Below are positions 1 through 6,989 of a stretch of 64,000 nucleotides of DNA, one piece after another. Each line of letters starts with the position of its first letter. Position 1 is the first letter of the stretch. Location: NCBI GenBank assembly GCA_020638495.1, contig JACKIN010000005.1:124001-188000 (forward strand). The letters run 5' to 3'. The notes beneath the pieces were generated by a model. That model ran no database searches. It saw only the letters and a program-made list of their open reading frames with translations, and was not told the origin of the DNA. A program made the translations under genes and the position numbers. Source of the DNA: Geminicoccaceae bacterium. Its GTDB lineage: Bacteria; Pseudomonadota; Alphaproteobacteria; Geminicoccales; Geminicoccaceae.

Positions 1-1157
1 ATTTTTTGTGAGCCGAACAGCTTGATCGGATCTTTGAGGCCCACCTTATTCGGTCTACCGTGAAAATTCGTTGGGAAGCCGAACGGTTTACGGCTTGTCA
101 CACGCGCATCGAGGGTCGGTTCACCTCTTGCCCTGACTTTTTCGAGGATTGGCACCGCCTCATTCCGCCGCACCAGGACATCGTAAACATCGAGGTATCG
201 TGCAACCGCTGGTCCGGTCGGTTGCCCATCCCAAATCGTCTGAAACTGACACGGCCCCTGGTAACCGCCGTCCCACAGGAAATAGGATATGCCGCCCCGG
301 ATTTTCACTCCCGGAAAGGCCTCGTAGAGCTTGGGGTAATCGACGATAGCCCGCAGGTGCTTATCGGTCAGCATCTGCCTACGGAACTTGTCCAATCCCT
401 TGCCGCCAGTCATCCAGCGTGATGGGGTAACGAACACCGCGTATTTTGGCGTCAGCGCCAGCGCCTGTTCCACGAAAATCTGATAAATCGGCGCGGCGCT
501 GGTGCCGAAACCGCCATCGTCTAACTGATAGGGCGGGTTGCCGATGATCGCGTCAAACTGCATTTCGCCTCCGAAAAGCTCGCTAAGGCGCGCTTTAACG
601 TCGTTGGTGTGAATGAAGGTATAGGCATGAGATTCCAGCCCTTGGCCCCGATCCAGAGTTCCCTTGCTTGCACCGCAAAATGTGCATTTTCCATTGTGCC
701 AAATATGCTCGGTGCGTTCGAACCAGATATTGCCCTCATCCCCGGCAAAACCCTTCGCCACGGAATGTTTGCCGTTGGCGTGTTTCGAGCAATAGAGGCT
801 CCGCCGCGCCAGCAAGCTGGTCAACGTAGTGATGCCGATGCCGAACACCTGTCGGGTCAGTATATGGTTCACACGTGCTTGCAGGTCCGGAATTTCCTCC
901 GCCAGCCCGGCGATTAGCCGCGTGGCGATCTCCCGCAGGAAAACGCCGGATTTGGTGCAAGGGTCAAGGAACGTGACCGCGCTATCGGCCCAGATATTCG
1001 CGCCACCATTGTTGGCGGCCCAAGCTTCCGCGAGCGTGTCCAGCATCCGGTTGGCAAATTCCGGCGGCGTAAAGACTTCATCGTTGGATAGATTGGCGAT
1101 GCAGCTCAATACATCGGGATTTCGCCCCCGCAGCGTAAATCCCGCCTGTTCATTCAT
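1..1157 (-). CDS. Eco57I-type DNA adenine methyltransferase (3'-truncated by window edge)
   Basis: The frame is open from an ATG at 1157 to the left edge (385 codons), so the C-terminus is missing. It encodes an N6-adenine methyltransferase: an EVFTPP segment near residue 29 is followed by a weakened SAM-binding motif I, DPCTKSGVFL, and the catalytic motif IV NPPY lies near residues 206-209, preceded by FDAIIG. A possible zinc site (YCSKH and CTFC, residues about 125-160) lies between them. The ATG overlaps the TAA of the upstream methylase gene (TAATG), which implies translational coupling. The family is known from restriction-modification systems. A helicase or nuclease partner would be expected beyond the left edge but cannot be seen. 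The methyltransferase call is firm; the type of system is inference. Confidence 0.85.
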   Translation of the reverse strand, partial: MNEQAGFTLRGRNPDVLSCIANLSNDEVFTPPEFANRMLDTLAEAWAANNGGANIWADSAVTFLDPCTKSGVFLREIATRLIAGLAEEIPDLQARVNHILTRQVFGIGITTLTSLLARRSLYCSKHANGKHSVAKGFAGDEGNIWFERTEHIWHNGKCTFCGASKGTLDRGQGLESHAYTFIHTNDVKARLSELFGGEMQFDAIIGNPPYQLDDGGFGTSAAPIYQIFVEQALALTPKYAVFVTPSRWMTGGKGLDKFRRQMLTDKHLRAIVDYPKLYEAFPGVKIRGGISYFLWDGGYQGPCQFQTIWDGQPTGPAVARYLDVYDVLVRRNEAVPILEKVRARGEPTLDARVTSRKPFGFPTNFHGRPNKVGLKDPIKLFGSQK

Positions 1158-1810
1158 TACCCGCCCCACGATTGCGTTTCATCGTCGAAGCCAGCCAAAT
1201 CGCCAACCCTCGCAGGTGGATAGTATCGGATAGGGGTGAATATTTCATGTTTGCCGAGGCGCGAGAACAAAGACCCTTTTTCTGCAAAACCCGACATGCC
1301 GACGAGCACGTCAAGCCGGAAGTCGCGTCTTTGAAATAGGCCCTTGCCGCGGTAGCCCCATTCGACAACCGTGATAGGCGCGCCGCCGTCCTCGCGCATA
1401 GTCATGGCATCGCCGTGGATCAGGTTGACCGACAGCACATGAGACCCTGCCCGGTAAAACTCCTCGCCTGGCTCGAGCCTGAGGTAATCTGCAAAAACTT
1501 CGAGCATATTCGCCCGGCATTCAGCGATATTGTCCGGCAGCAGTTCGATGCCGTAGCAGCACATCAGCGCGAGCAGCCCGTAGTGCCGCTTCTCGAAGGC
1601 GGACTTGCCGAACTTCGCTTCGACGGCGGCCAGCTTGCGTTGCAGGATCGGGGCCAGAAAATTCCCGCTGCCGCAGGCTGGCTCCAAAAAGCGGGAATCA
1701 ATGCGCTCGGTCTCGCCCTTGACGAGATCGAGCATCTTTTCGACCAGCCAGGGCGGAGTGAAAACCTCCCCGTGATCCGCGACGCGCTTTCTAGACTTCG
1801 TTAGATTCAT
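1157..1810 (-). CDS. N-6 DNA methylase, SAM-binding subunit type
   Basis: This 217-residue protein resembles short N6-adenine methylases annotated as restriction subunit M. It has GEVFTPPWLV at residues 14-23 and a canonical motif I, FLEPACGSGNFL, at residues 41-52. The following IHGDAM stretch fits the acidic SAM-binding region. No NPPY or DPPY catalytic motif is visible, whereas the overlapping downstream gene has NPPY but a poor motif I. The two products may therefore complement each other or be separate enzymes of one restriction-modification locus. The start at 1810 follows a region without a strong Shine-Dalgarno site. Confidence 0.8.
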   Translation of the reverse strand: MNLTKSRKRVADHGEVFTPPWLVEKMLDLVKGETERIDSRFLEPACGSGNFLAPILQRKLAAVEAKFGKSAFEKRHYGLLALMCCYGIELLPDNIAECRANMLEVFADYLRLEPGEEFYRAGSHVLSVNLIHGDAMTMREDGGAPITVVEWGYRGKGLFQRRDFRLDVLVGMSGFAEKGSLFSRLGKHEIFTPIRYYPPARVGDLAGFDDETQSWGG

Positions 1811-1890
1811 GGGAACGCGGTCGGCATAAGGCCGATTTCCGGAAGCTTGCGGGCGAGGATTTCGCCGCGACTACTGGGTGGCGGTGCCAT
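1807..1890 (-). CDS. possible 27-residue leader ORF
   Basis: A short frame of 27 codons starts at ATG 1890 and ends in a TGA that overlaps the ATG of the methylase gene (ATGA). It lies between the HigA-like regulator and the methylase. Overlap at its stop is the only argument for translation; the A/G-rich stretch before its ATG is too close to be a good ribosome site. It may be chance. Confidence 0.15.
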   Translation of the reverse strand: MAPPPSSRGEILARKLPEIGLMPTAFP

Positions 1891-1904
1891 GTCCTTGAAT
1901 TTTC

Positions 1905-2213
1905 CTATGGCAGCGACTGCTGCGGTCTTTTCGGCGTGCCCTTGAATGGCGGCACCTCGATTTCATGCTCACGCTGGCGGGCCTGCGCGATGTCGTAGCT
2001 GTTCTGCATGCGCATGAGCGTATCCATCGACACGCCGAACGCCTTCTCGATGCGCAGCGCCATGTCCGGCGACAGCGCGGTGTGTTCGTTGATGAAGGCC
2101 GACAGAGCCGCCCTCGTGATGCCCAAAGCCTTTGCTGTGTCCGTCACCGAAAGGCCGTGGGCCTCGACGATCTCGGCCCGGACGAAGCTGCCGGGATGAG
2201 CGGGAGAAGCCAT
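1905..2213 (-). CDS. HigA-like XRE-family antitoxin/regulator
   Basis: The 102-residue product begins MASPAHPGSF, the usual opening of HigA-family addiction antitoxins, then has an XRE helix-turn-helix (LSVTDTAKALGITRAALSAF, residues about 21-40) and the family pattern SPDMALRIEKAFG. I chose ATG 2213 because homologues begin at this point; the frame stays open to an upstream ATG at 2297. No HigB toxin frame is found next to it. The gene lies just upstream of the two methylases in the same direction, so it could act as a controller for that locus or be an orphan antitoxin. A long palindrome upstream (2293-2316) is a likely operator. Confidence 0.75.
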   Translation of the reverse strand: MASPAHPGSFVRAEIVEAHGLSVTDTAKALGITRAALSAFINEHTALSPDMALRIEKAFGVSMDTLMRMQNSYDIAQARQREHEIEVPPFKGTPKRPQQSLP

Positions 2214-2292
2214 CCTGATCCTTTTCACGGGGGCCACGGACGCAAGCCTCCCTGTTGATTCTCCCGCCAGCGTACCGAGGGCGGCTTGCCCC

Positions 2293-2316
2293 GTCAAACG
2301 TCAATTGACGGTTGAC
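2293..2316. promoter_or_regulatory. 24-bp near-perfect palindrome, likely operator of the HigA-like gene
   Basis: The perfect 12-bp core CGTCAATTGACG lies at 2299-2310, and the dyad extends to 24 bp with one mismatched pair. It is about 80 bp upstream of the chosen HigA start. On the minus strand, TTGGAC and TAGGCT (17-bp spacing) just before it could be promoter boxes, but these are weak. XRE antitoxins commonly bind such dyads; that this one is the site is inference. Confidence 0.5.
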
Positions 2317-2371
2317 ATATAGCCTACCTCATCGGCTCCCGGCGTCCAAATCCTCCTTGCGCATCAGATGC

Positions 2372-2397
2372 GGGAACCGCGCTCCGGCGCGGTTCCC
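2372..2397 (+). terminator. strong hairpin with pyrimidine tail
   Basis: GGGAACCGCGC (2372-2382) and GCGCGGTTCCC (2387-2397) form a perfect 11-bp stem with a TCCG loop, followed on the plus strand by CTTCTTTCC. It looks like a factor-independent terminator, although no plus-strand gene precedes it. The tail is weaker than a true T-run. It could also be the end of an RNA read on the minus strand from repeat locus A. Confidence 0.4.
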
Positions 2398-2502
2398 CTT
2401 CTTTCCGCTAGCTGGGCGGAAGACCGCGGCATGAGCTTCGGCCGTTCGGCTGCCCTGACCCGTCAGCTCTCGCCAGCATGTTTCCCCGCTACTCGGCTCG
2501 GG

Positions 2503-2649
2503 TTGTCGCGGAATCTGCAACGTTTTCGCTCGGGTTGTCGCGGAATCTGCAACGTTTTCGCTCGGGTTGTCGCGTATACCGCGACATTCGCGGCCCGGCT
2601 GTCGCGGATTCTGCAACATTCCTCGCCGCATGTCGCGGAATCCGCGACA
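2503..2649. repeat. composite repeat A: five dyads at 31-32 bp steps
   Basis: Five copies of an 18-20 bp dyad occur, with GTCGCG starting at 2505, 2537, 2569, 2601 and 2632 (steps 32, 32, 32, 31). The last is the perfect form TGTCGCGGAATCCGCGACA. Copies 1 and 2 are identical over the 32-bp unit and have a diverged right half (TGCAAC). Spacers of about 12 bp differ among the later units. Three helical turns is about 31.5 bp, so all dyads would face the same side of the helix. The same arrangement occurs in inverted orientation at 17522-17635. Nothing else is seen at 2398-2502. Confidence 0.9.
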
Positions 2650-2911
2650 TGCGGATGCGAACGAACCCGCCGGATCGACGAAGGAACCCACGGAATCGAC
2701 GATCGAACCCGAGGAATCGACGATCGAACCCGGCGATTCGACGAACGAACCCGAGCCCCTGCCAACGAACCCGGCAGCGTTCAACCCTTTGCATGAAAAG
2801 GGTTTTCGCCCCCTTCGACCGACCGGCGGCCCCTGCCGCTGCTGCCGGAAAGCCGAAATTGCCGAACCAACCCGCCAGCCCGGATCGGGCTTGCGGAACG
2901 CGCAGAAATAG
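2630..2911 (+). CDS. possible small repeat protein, NEP-heptad type, copy A
   Basis: A 93-codon frame starts with ATG in the innermost dyad (MSRNPRH), runs through the 21-bp repeats as heptads of the form EPEESTI, changes from NEP to TNP at the one 20-bp step, and ends at the TAG of AAATAGGCTATAA. An inverted relative at 17290-17541 starts and ends at the same landmarks (MSRISRQ, NEP heptads, TNP, final K). No Shine-Dalgarno site is visible and no known domain is recognised. Preservation of the frame in two diverged copies is the argument for coding; a spurious frame in a repeat remains quite possible. Confidence 0.3.
   Translation: MSRNPRHADANEPAGSTKEPTESTIEPEESTIEPGDSTNEPEPLPTNPAAFNPLHEKGFRPLRPTGGPCRCCRKAEIAEPTRQPGSGLRNAQK
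2657..2778. repeat. composite repeat A: six repeats at 21-bp steps
   Basis: The core CGAACGAACCCG or a close variant recurs with GAACCC starting at 2663, 2684, 2705, 2726, 2747 and 2767. The steps are 21, 21, 21, 21 and 20 bp, two helical turns each. Between cores the text varies around GGAATCGACGAT. The final 20-bp step is also present in locus B. The gap from the last dyad to the first core (2650-2662) is 13 bp, the same as in locus B. Confidence 0.9.
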
Positions 2912-2925
2912 GCTATAAATCCTAC
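2905..2925. repeat. shared end motif of composite repeat A
   Basis: GAAATAGGCTATAAATCCTA closes locus A; GAAATAGGCTATAAGTCCTA closes locus B on the other strand. It contains the TAG that ends the NEP-heptad frame. Read on the minus strand it holds TATAGCCTA, which might be a -10 element for transcription into the array. A third TATAGCCTA lies at 2318-2326 beside the HigA operator. From here to 3052 I see only G+C-rich sequence without a gene. Confidence 0.6.
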
Positions 2926-3052
2926 AACGATCCGAGCCGCGGCACCGCGGCCGCCGCCGTCGTCGAGCACCCGACCCGCCAGGCTCGACCCGTCCGACCC
3001 GGCCTGCCTGGGCCCGGCGCAAGTGGCCTGGCCCGGCCGGCTGGCCGCCCGA

Positions 3053-4438
3053 TCAGCCCGCGATCGTCACCTCGAGCCCGGCGCCGGCCAGCGCCTCGAC
3101 CAGCGCCGCCTTGCAGGCGGCGAGCCCCGCCTCGGAGAGCGCCTCGGCCCGGCCGACCAGCACCGCCTGGGTGTTCGAGGCCCGCAGCAGCCACCAGCCA
3201 TCGCCCTGCCGGACCCGCACCCCGTCGGTCGCGTCGACCTCCGCCCCCGCCGCCTTGAGCTGCGCCCGGACCGTCTCGATCGCCTGGAACTTCCGCTCCT
3301 CCGGGCAGTCGAAGCGCAGCTCCGGCGTGTTGAAGAGGTTGGGCATGGCATTTCGGACCTCGGCCAGCGTCCGCTCGCCCCGGGCCAGGATGTCGAGCAG
3401 CCGGAGCGCCACGTAGAGCGCGTCGTCGTGGCCGTAGAACCCGTCCGCGTAGAAGATGTGGCCGCTCATCTCGCCCGCCAGCGGTGCCCCGGTCTCGACC
3501 ATCTTGCTCTTGATCAGCGAATGCCCGGTCTTCCACATCAGGGGCTTGCCGCCCCTTTTGGCGATGTCGTCGAAGAGCGCCTGGCTCGCCTTGACGTCGG
3601 CGATGATCACCGACCCCGGCCGCCGCTCGAGCAGGTCCGCCGCCAGGATCTGCAGGATCTGGTCGCCGGCGATGATCCGCCCCTGCCCGTCGACCACGCC
3701 GATCCGGTCGCCGTCCCCGTCGAAGCCGATGCCGATCTCGAACCCGCCCGCCCGCACCTTGCCGATCAGGTCGACGAGGTTCTCGGCCACGGTCGGGTCG
3801 GGGTGATGGTTCGGAAAGCGCCCGTCCACCTCGGCGAAGAGGCATCCGTGCCGCCCCGGCAGGCGCGCCGCCAGGGCCTCCATGATCGGCCCCGCCGCCC
3901 CGTTGCCGGCATCCCAGACGACATCGATCGCCCGCCCGCCCCGATAGTCCCGGAGCAGCCGCTCGACATAGGCAGCCTCGACGTCCGCCGTCTCGATCCT
4001 GCCGGCCCCGCTTTCGAAGTCACCTGCCGCCGCCAGGGCGCCCAGGGCCTGGATGCGCTCGCCGAAGAACGAGGCCTTGCCCAGCATCATCTTGAAGCCG
4101 TTGTAGTCCGGCGGGTTGTGCGAGCCGGTCACCTGGATGCCGCCATCGGTGCCGAGGTGGTGCACGGCGAAGTAGAGCATCGGCGTCGGCCCCATGCCGA
4201 TGTCGACCACGTCGACGCCGGCGGCGGCGAGGCCCTCGACCAGCGCCGCCGCGAGCTCGGGCGAGCTCAGCCGCCCGTCGCGGCCGACCGCCACGCGCCG
4301 CCCGCCACCGCGGCGGACCATGCTGCCGAAGCTGCGGCCGATCGCCCGCGCATCGGCGGCGTGGAGCGTGTCGCCGACGATGCCGCGGATATCGTACTCG
4401 CGCAGGACGGTCGGATCGAAGCGGTGGCTCTTGGGCAA
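3053..4438 (-). CDS. manB: phosphomannomutase/phosphoglucomutase
   Basis: The 461-residue enzyme interconverts hexose 6- and 1-phosphates for nucleotide-sugar synthesis. The phosphoserine loop TGSHNPP (Ser106), the Mg-binding loop DGDGDR (residues 240-245), the sugar-binding GEMSGH (near 323) and the C-terminal phosphate-binding RASNTQ are all present, and the length is normal for the AlgC/ManB type. It is the last gene of galU-ugd-manB, 31 bp after ugd, so it probably supplies glucose-1-phosphate or mannose-1-phosphate for surface polysaccharide. Whether it prefers glucose or mannose cannot be read from sequence. Confidence 0.92.
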   Translation of the reverse strand: MPKSHRFDPTVLREYDIRGIVGDTLHAADARAIGRSFGSMVRRGGGRRVAVGRDGRLSSPELAAALVEGLAAAGVDVVDIGMGPTPMLYFAVHHLGTDGGIQVTGSHNPPDYNGFKMMLGKASFFGERIQALGALAAAGDFESGAGRIETADVEAAYVERLLRDYRGGRAIDVVWDAGNGAAGPIMEALAARLPGRHGCLFAEVDGRFPNHHPDPTVAENLVDLIGKVRAGGFEIGIGFDGDGDRIGVVDGQGRIIAGDQILQILAADLLERRPGSVIIADVKASQALFDDIAKRGGKPLMWKTGHSLIKSKMVETGAPLAGEMSGHIFYADGFYGHDDALYVALRLLDILARGERTLAEVRNAMPNLFNTPELRFDCPEERKFQAIETVRAQLKAAGAEVDATDGVRVRQGDGWWLLRASNTQAVLVGRAEALSEAGLAACKAALVEALAGAGLEVTIAG

Positions 4439-4469
4439 GATGGCTGGATTCCCTCGGCTGGTGATCGGC

Positions 4470-5789
4470 TCAGGCGGCAGGCGTCGTGGCCCGGCCGATG
4501 CCGGTATAGGCGAAGCCGGCCTGGGTGACCTGCAGCGGGTCGAAGATGTTGCGCAGATCGACCAGCACGGGCCGGCGCATCTCGTCGTGCAGCCGGCCGA
4601 GATCGAGCCCGCGGAAGACGTTCCATTCGGTCAGGATGACCAGCGCATCGGCCTGCCGGGCGGCGTCGTAGGGCCCGGCGCACCACTCGACCTCGGGGAG
4701 GAGCGCCTCGGCCTCGCGCATGCCTTCCGGATCGAAGGCCTGGACCTTCGCCCCCTCGGCGCGCAGCGCCGGCAGGATCACGAGGCTCGGGCTGTCGCGC
4801 ATGTCGTCGGTGTTGGGCTTGAAGGTGACGCCCAGGACGCCGATCGTCTTGCCGGCGACGGAGCCGCCACAGGCATCGACGATCTTGCGGACCATGCGCC
4901 GCTTGCGCCCCTCGTTGACGCTCACCACCGTCTCGACGATGCGCAGCGGGCTGTCGTACTGCTCGCCGCTGCGCAGCAGCGCCAGGGTGTCCTTGGGGAA
5001 GCAGGAGCCGCCATAGCCGGGTCCCGAATGGAGGAACTTGCGCCCGATCCGCCCATCCAGCCCCATGCCCTTGGCGACCTGCTGCACGTCGGCGCCGACC
5101 TTCTCGCAGAGATCGGCCATCTCGTTGATGAAGGTGATCTTGGTGGCGAGGAAGCTGTTGGTCGCGTACTTGACCAGCTCGGCCGTCTCGAGCGTGGTGA
5201 ACATGATCGGCGTCTCGATCAGGTTGAGCGGCCGGTAGGCATTGGCCAGCGCGTCGTGCGCGCGTTCGCTCTCGACCCCGCAGACCACCCGGTCCGGCCG
5301 GAGGAAGTCCTCGATCGCCGAGCCCTCGCGCAGGAACTCGGGATTGGAGGCGACGTCGATCGCGAGATCCGGCCGCTTGGCGCGGAACAGCCGCTGCAGC
5401 CGACGGCCGGTGCCGACCGGCACGGTCGACTTGGTGACCACCACCGTCGGCCCCTCGAGCGCTTCGGCGATCTCCTCGGCGGCGGCGAAGACATAGGTCA
5501 GGTCGGCATGACCGTCGCCTCGCCGGGTCGGCGTGCCGACGGCGATGAACACCGCCTCGCTCTGTCGCACCGCCGCCTTGAGGTCGGTGGTGAAGCTCAG
5601 CCGGCCGGCTTCCTTGTGGCGCGCGACGAGCGTGTCGAGGCCCGGCTCGAAGATCGGAATCCGCCCTTCCTCGAGCATCGCGATCTTGCGCTCGTCCTTG
5701 TCGACGCAGACCACGTCGAGCCCGAACTCGGCGAAGCAGGCGCCCGAAACGAGACCGACATAGCCGGTACCGATCATCGCGATACGCAT
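4470..5789 (-). CDS. ugd: UDP-glucose 6-dehydrogenase
   Basis: The 439-residue protein oxidises UDP-glucose to UDP-glucuronate with two NAD. The N-terminal Rossmann motif GTGYVGLVSGACFAEFG is at residues 7-23, and the catalytic cysteine is Cys263 in GPGYGGSCFPKDT. TVPVGTG and SNPEFLREG are typical family blocks. It lies 39 bp after galU and 31 bp before manB in one operon, so substrate and product enzymes are made together for glucuronate-containing polysaccharide. Confidence 0.95.
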   Translation of the reverse strand: MRIAMIGTGYVGLVSGACFAEFGLDVVCVDKDERKIAMLEEGRIPIFEPGLDTLVARHKEAGRLSFTTDLKAAVRQSEAVFIAVGTPTRRGDGHADLTYVFAAAEEIAEALEGPTVVVTKSTVPVGTGRRLQRLFRAKRPDLAIDVASNPEFLREGSAIEDFLRPDRVVCGVESERAHDALANAYRPLNLIETPIMFTTLETAELVKYATNSFLATKITFINEMADLCEKVGADVQQVAKGMGLDGRIGRKFLHSGPGYGGSCFPKDTLALLRSGEQYDSPLRIVETVVSVNEGRKRRMVRKIVDACGGSVAGKTIGVLGVTFKPNTDDMRDSPSLVILPALRAEGAKVQAFDPEGMREAEALLPEVEWCAGPYDAARQADALVILTEWNVFRGLDLGRLHDEMRRPVLVDLRNIFDPLQVTQAGFAYTGIGRATTPAA

Positions 5790-5828
5790 TTCACAACTCC
5801 ATGGGCCGAGCCGGGCGGAATAAGCGGC

Positions 5829-6695
5829 TCAGCGGTATTGATCGAGAACGGCGGCGAAGTCAGCCCCGAGGTCCGGCCGGGCCAGGGCGGTGGCGACGAT
5901 CGCCTCGAGATAGCCGAGCTTGTCGCCGCAATCGAACCGTCGGCCGGCGAAGCGATAGCCGAAGAAAGGCTGGCTGCCGATCAGCTTCTCCATGGCGTCG
6001 GTGAGCTGGATCTCGCCACCGGCGCCGACCTCGTGGCGATCGAGATGACCGAACACGGCCGAATCGAGGATGTAGCGGCCGATGACCGCATAGCGCGACG
6101 GCGCCGCCTCGGGTGCCGGCTTCTCGACCAGCCCCTTGACCTCGACCAGGGGGCCGTCCTCCCGCCCAGGATCGACGATGCCGTAGCGGGCGGTATGCTC
6201 CTGCGGCACCTCCATGACGGCGACCAGGTTGCCGCCGGTTTCCGCGTGCGCGCGGGCCATCTGCGCCATGCAGGGTGTCTCGGCATGGATCAGGTCGTCG
6301 ACCAGCATGACGCCGAAGGGCTCGTCGCCGATCAGCTGGCGCGCGCACCAGACGGCGTGGCCCAGACCCCTCGCTTCCTGCTGGCGGGTCGCGATCACGG
6401 TCCCGGGCTTCGGCACGTCGGAGGAGAGCCCGCCCAGCACATCGTCCTTGCCCTTGGCCGCCAGCGCCTCGAAGAGCTCGACCGCACGATCGAAATGATC
6501 CTCGATGATGGTCTTGCCGCGACCGGTGACGAAGATGAAGGTTTCGCAACCGGCGGCCGCCGCCTCCTCCACCGCGTACTGGATGATCGGCTTGTCGACG
6601 ACCGGCAGCATCTCCTTGGGCAGCACCTTGGTCGCGGGCAGCATCCGCGTGCCGAGACCGGCAACCGGGAAAACCACTTTCCTGATGAGCGTCAT
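5829..6695 (-). CDS. galU: UTP-glucose-1-phosphate uridylyltransferase
   Basis: The 288-residue enzyme makes UDP-glucose from UTP and glucose-1-phosphate. The nucleotide-binding start FPVAGLGTRMLPATK, the PKEMLPVVDKP block, and the later GDEPFGVMLVDD and VEKP segments are those of bacterial GalU. It is the first gene of the galU-ugd-manB operon and is divergent from the parvulin gene, so the 6696-6989 region should carry its promoter. Confidence 0.95.
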   Translation of the reverse strand: MTLIRKVVFPVAGLGTRMLPATKVLPKEMLPVVDKPIIQYAVEEAAAAGCETFIFVTGRGKTIIEDHFDRAVELFEALAAKGKDDVLGGLSSDVPKPGTVIATRQQEARGLGHAVWCARQLIGDEPFGVMLVDDLIHAETPCMAQMARAHAETGGNLVAVMEVPQEHTARYGIVDPGREDGPLVEVKGLVEKPAPEAAPSRYAVIGRYILDSAVFGHLDRHEVGAGGEIQLTDAMEKLIGSQPFFGYRFAGRRFDCGDKLGYLEAIVATALARPDLGADFAAVLDQYR

Positions 6696-6883
6696 CCGTT
6701 CCCCTCACGGCGCAGGTCCAGAGATCTCCACGGGCCGGCGCCGAAACGAAGCCCACATGCCACCTTCGAGCCGGAGTCGCAAACGCCAAGGCCCTTCTAG
6801 CCAGCGCCGAAGCCCCGTCGCAAGGCCCGCGCGGCGGCATGCCACGCGACCTTCGCGGCAAGGTGGAAACTACGAGGGCTTCA

Positions 6884-6898
6884 TTAAGTTCCGGTTAA
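6884..6898. promoter_or_regulatory. CtrA-type binding site TTAA-N7-TTAA
   Basis: TTAA at 6884-6887 and TTAA at 6895-6898 are separated by exactly seven bases (GTTCCGG). This is the full consensus bound by the alphaproteobacterial cell-cycle regulator CtrA. It is in the divergent region between galU and the parvulin gene, about 90 bp before the latter's start. Binding is inference; in a G+C-rich genome such an A/T-rich match is unlikely by chance. Confidence 0.5.
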
Positions 6899-6989
6899 GG
6901 TCGACATGCGGCCGGCTTGCCGCTCTTCGAGGTTTGTGGCTCTATGCGCGCCGATTCACATCCCCAAGTCCCAGTCGAAAGTTTCCCTC

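Noticed and set aside
2503..2649. CRISPR array
   Set aside because: The repeated part is an 18-20 bp palindrome with spacers of only about 12 bp, two of which are identical, and no cas gene is present.
3023..4528. Long plus-strand open frame opposite manB
   Set aside because: An antisense frame kept open by high G+C; the minus strand has all phosphomannomutase motifs. Similar antisense frames occur opposite mutB and most other genes.
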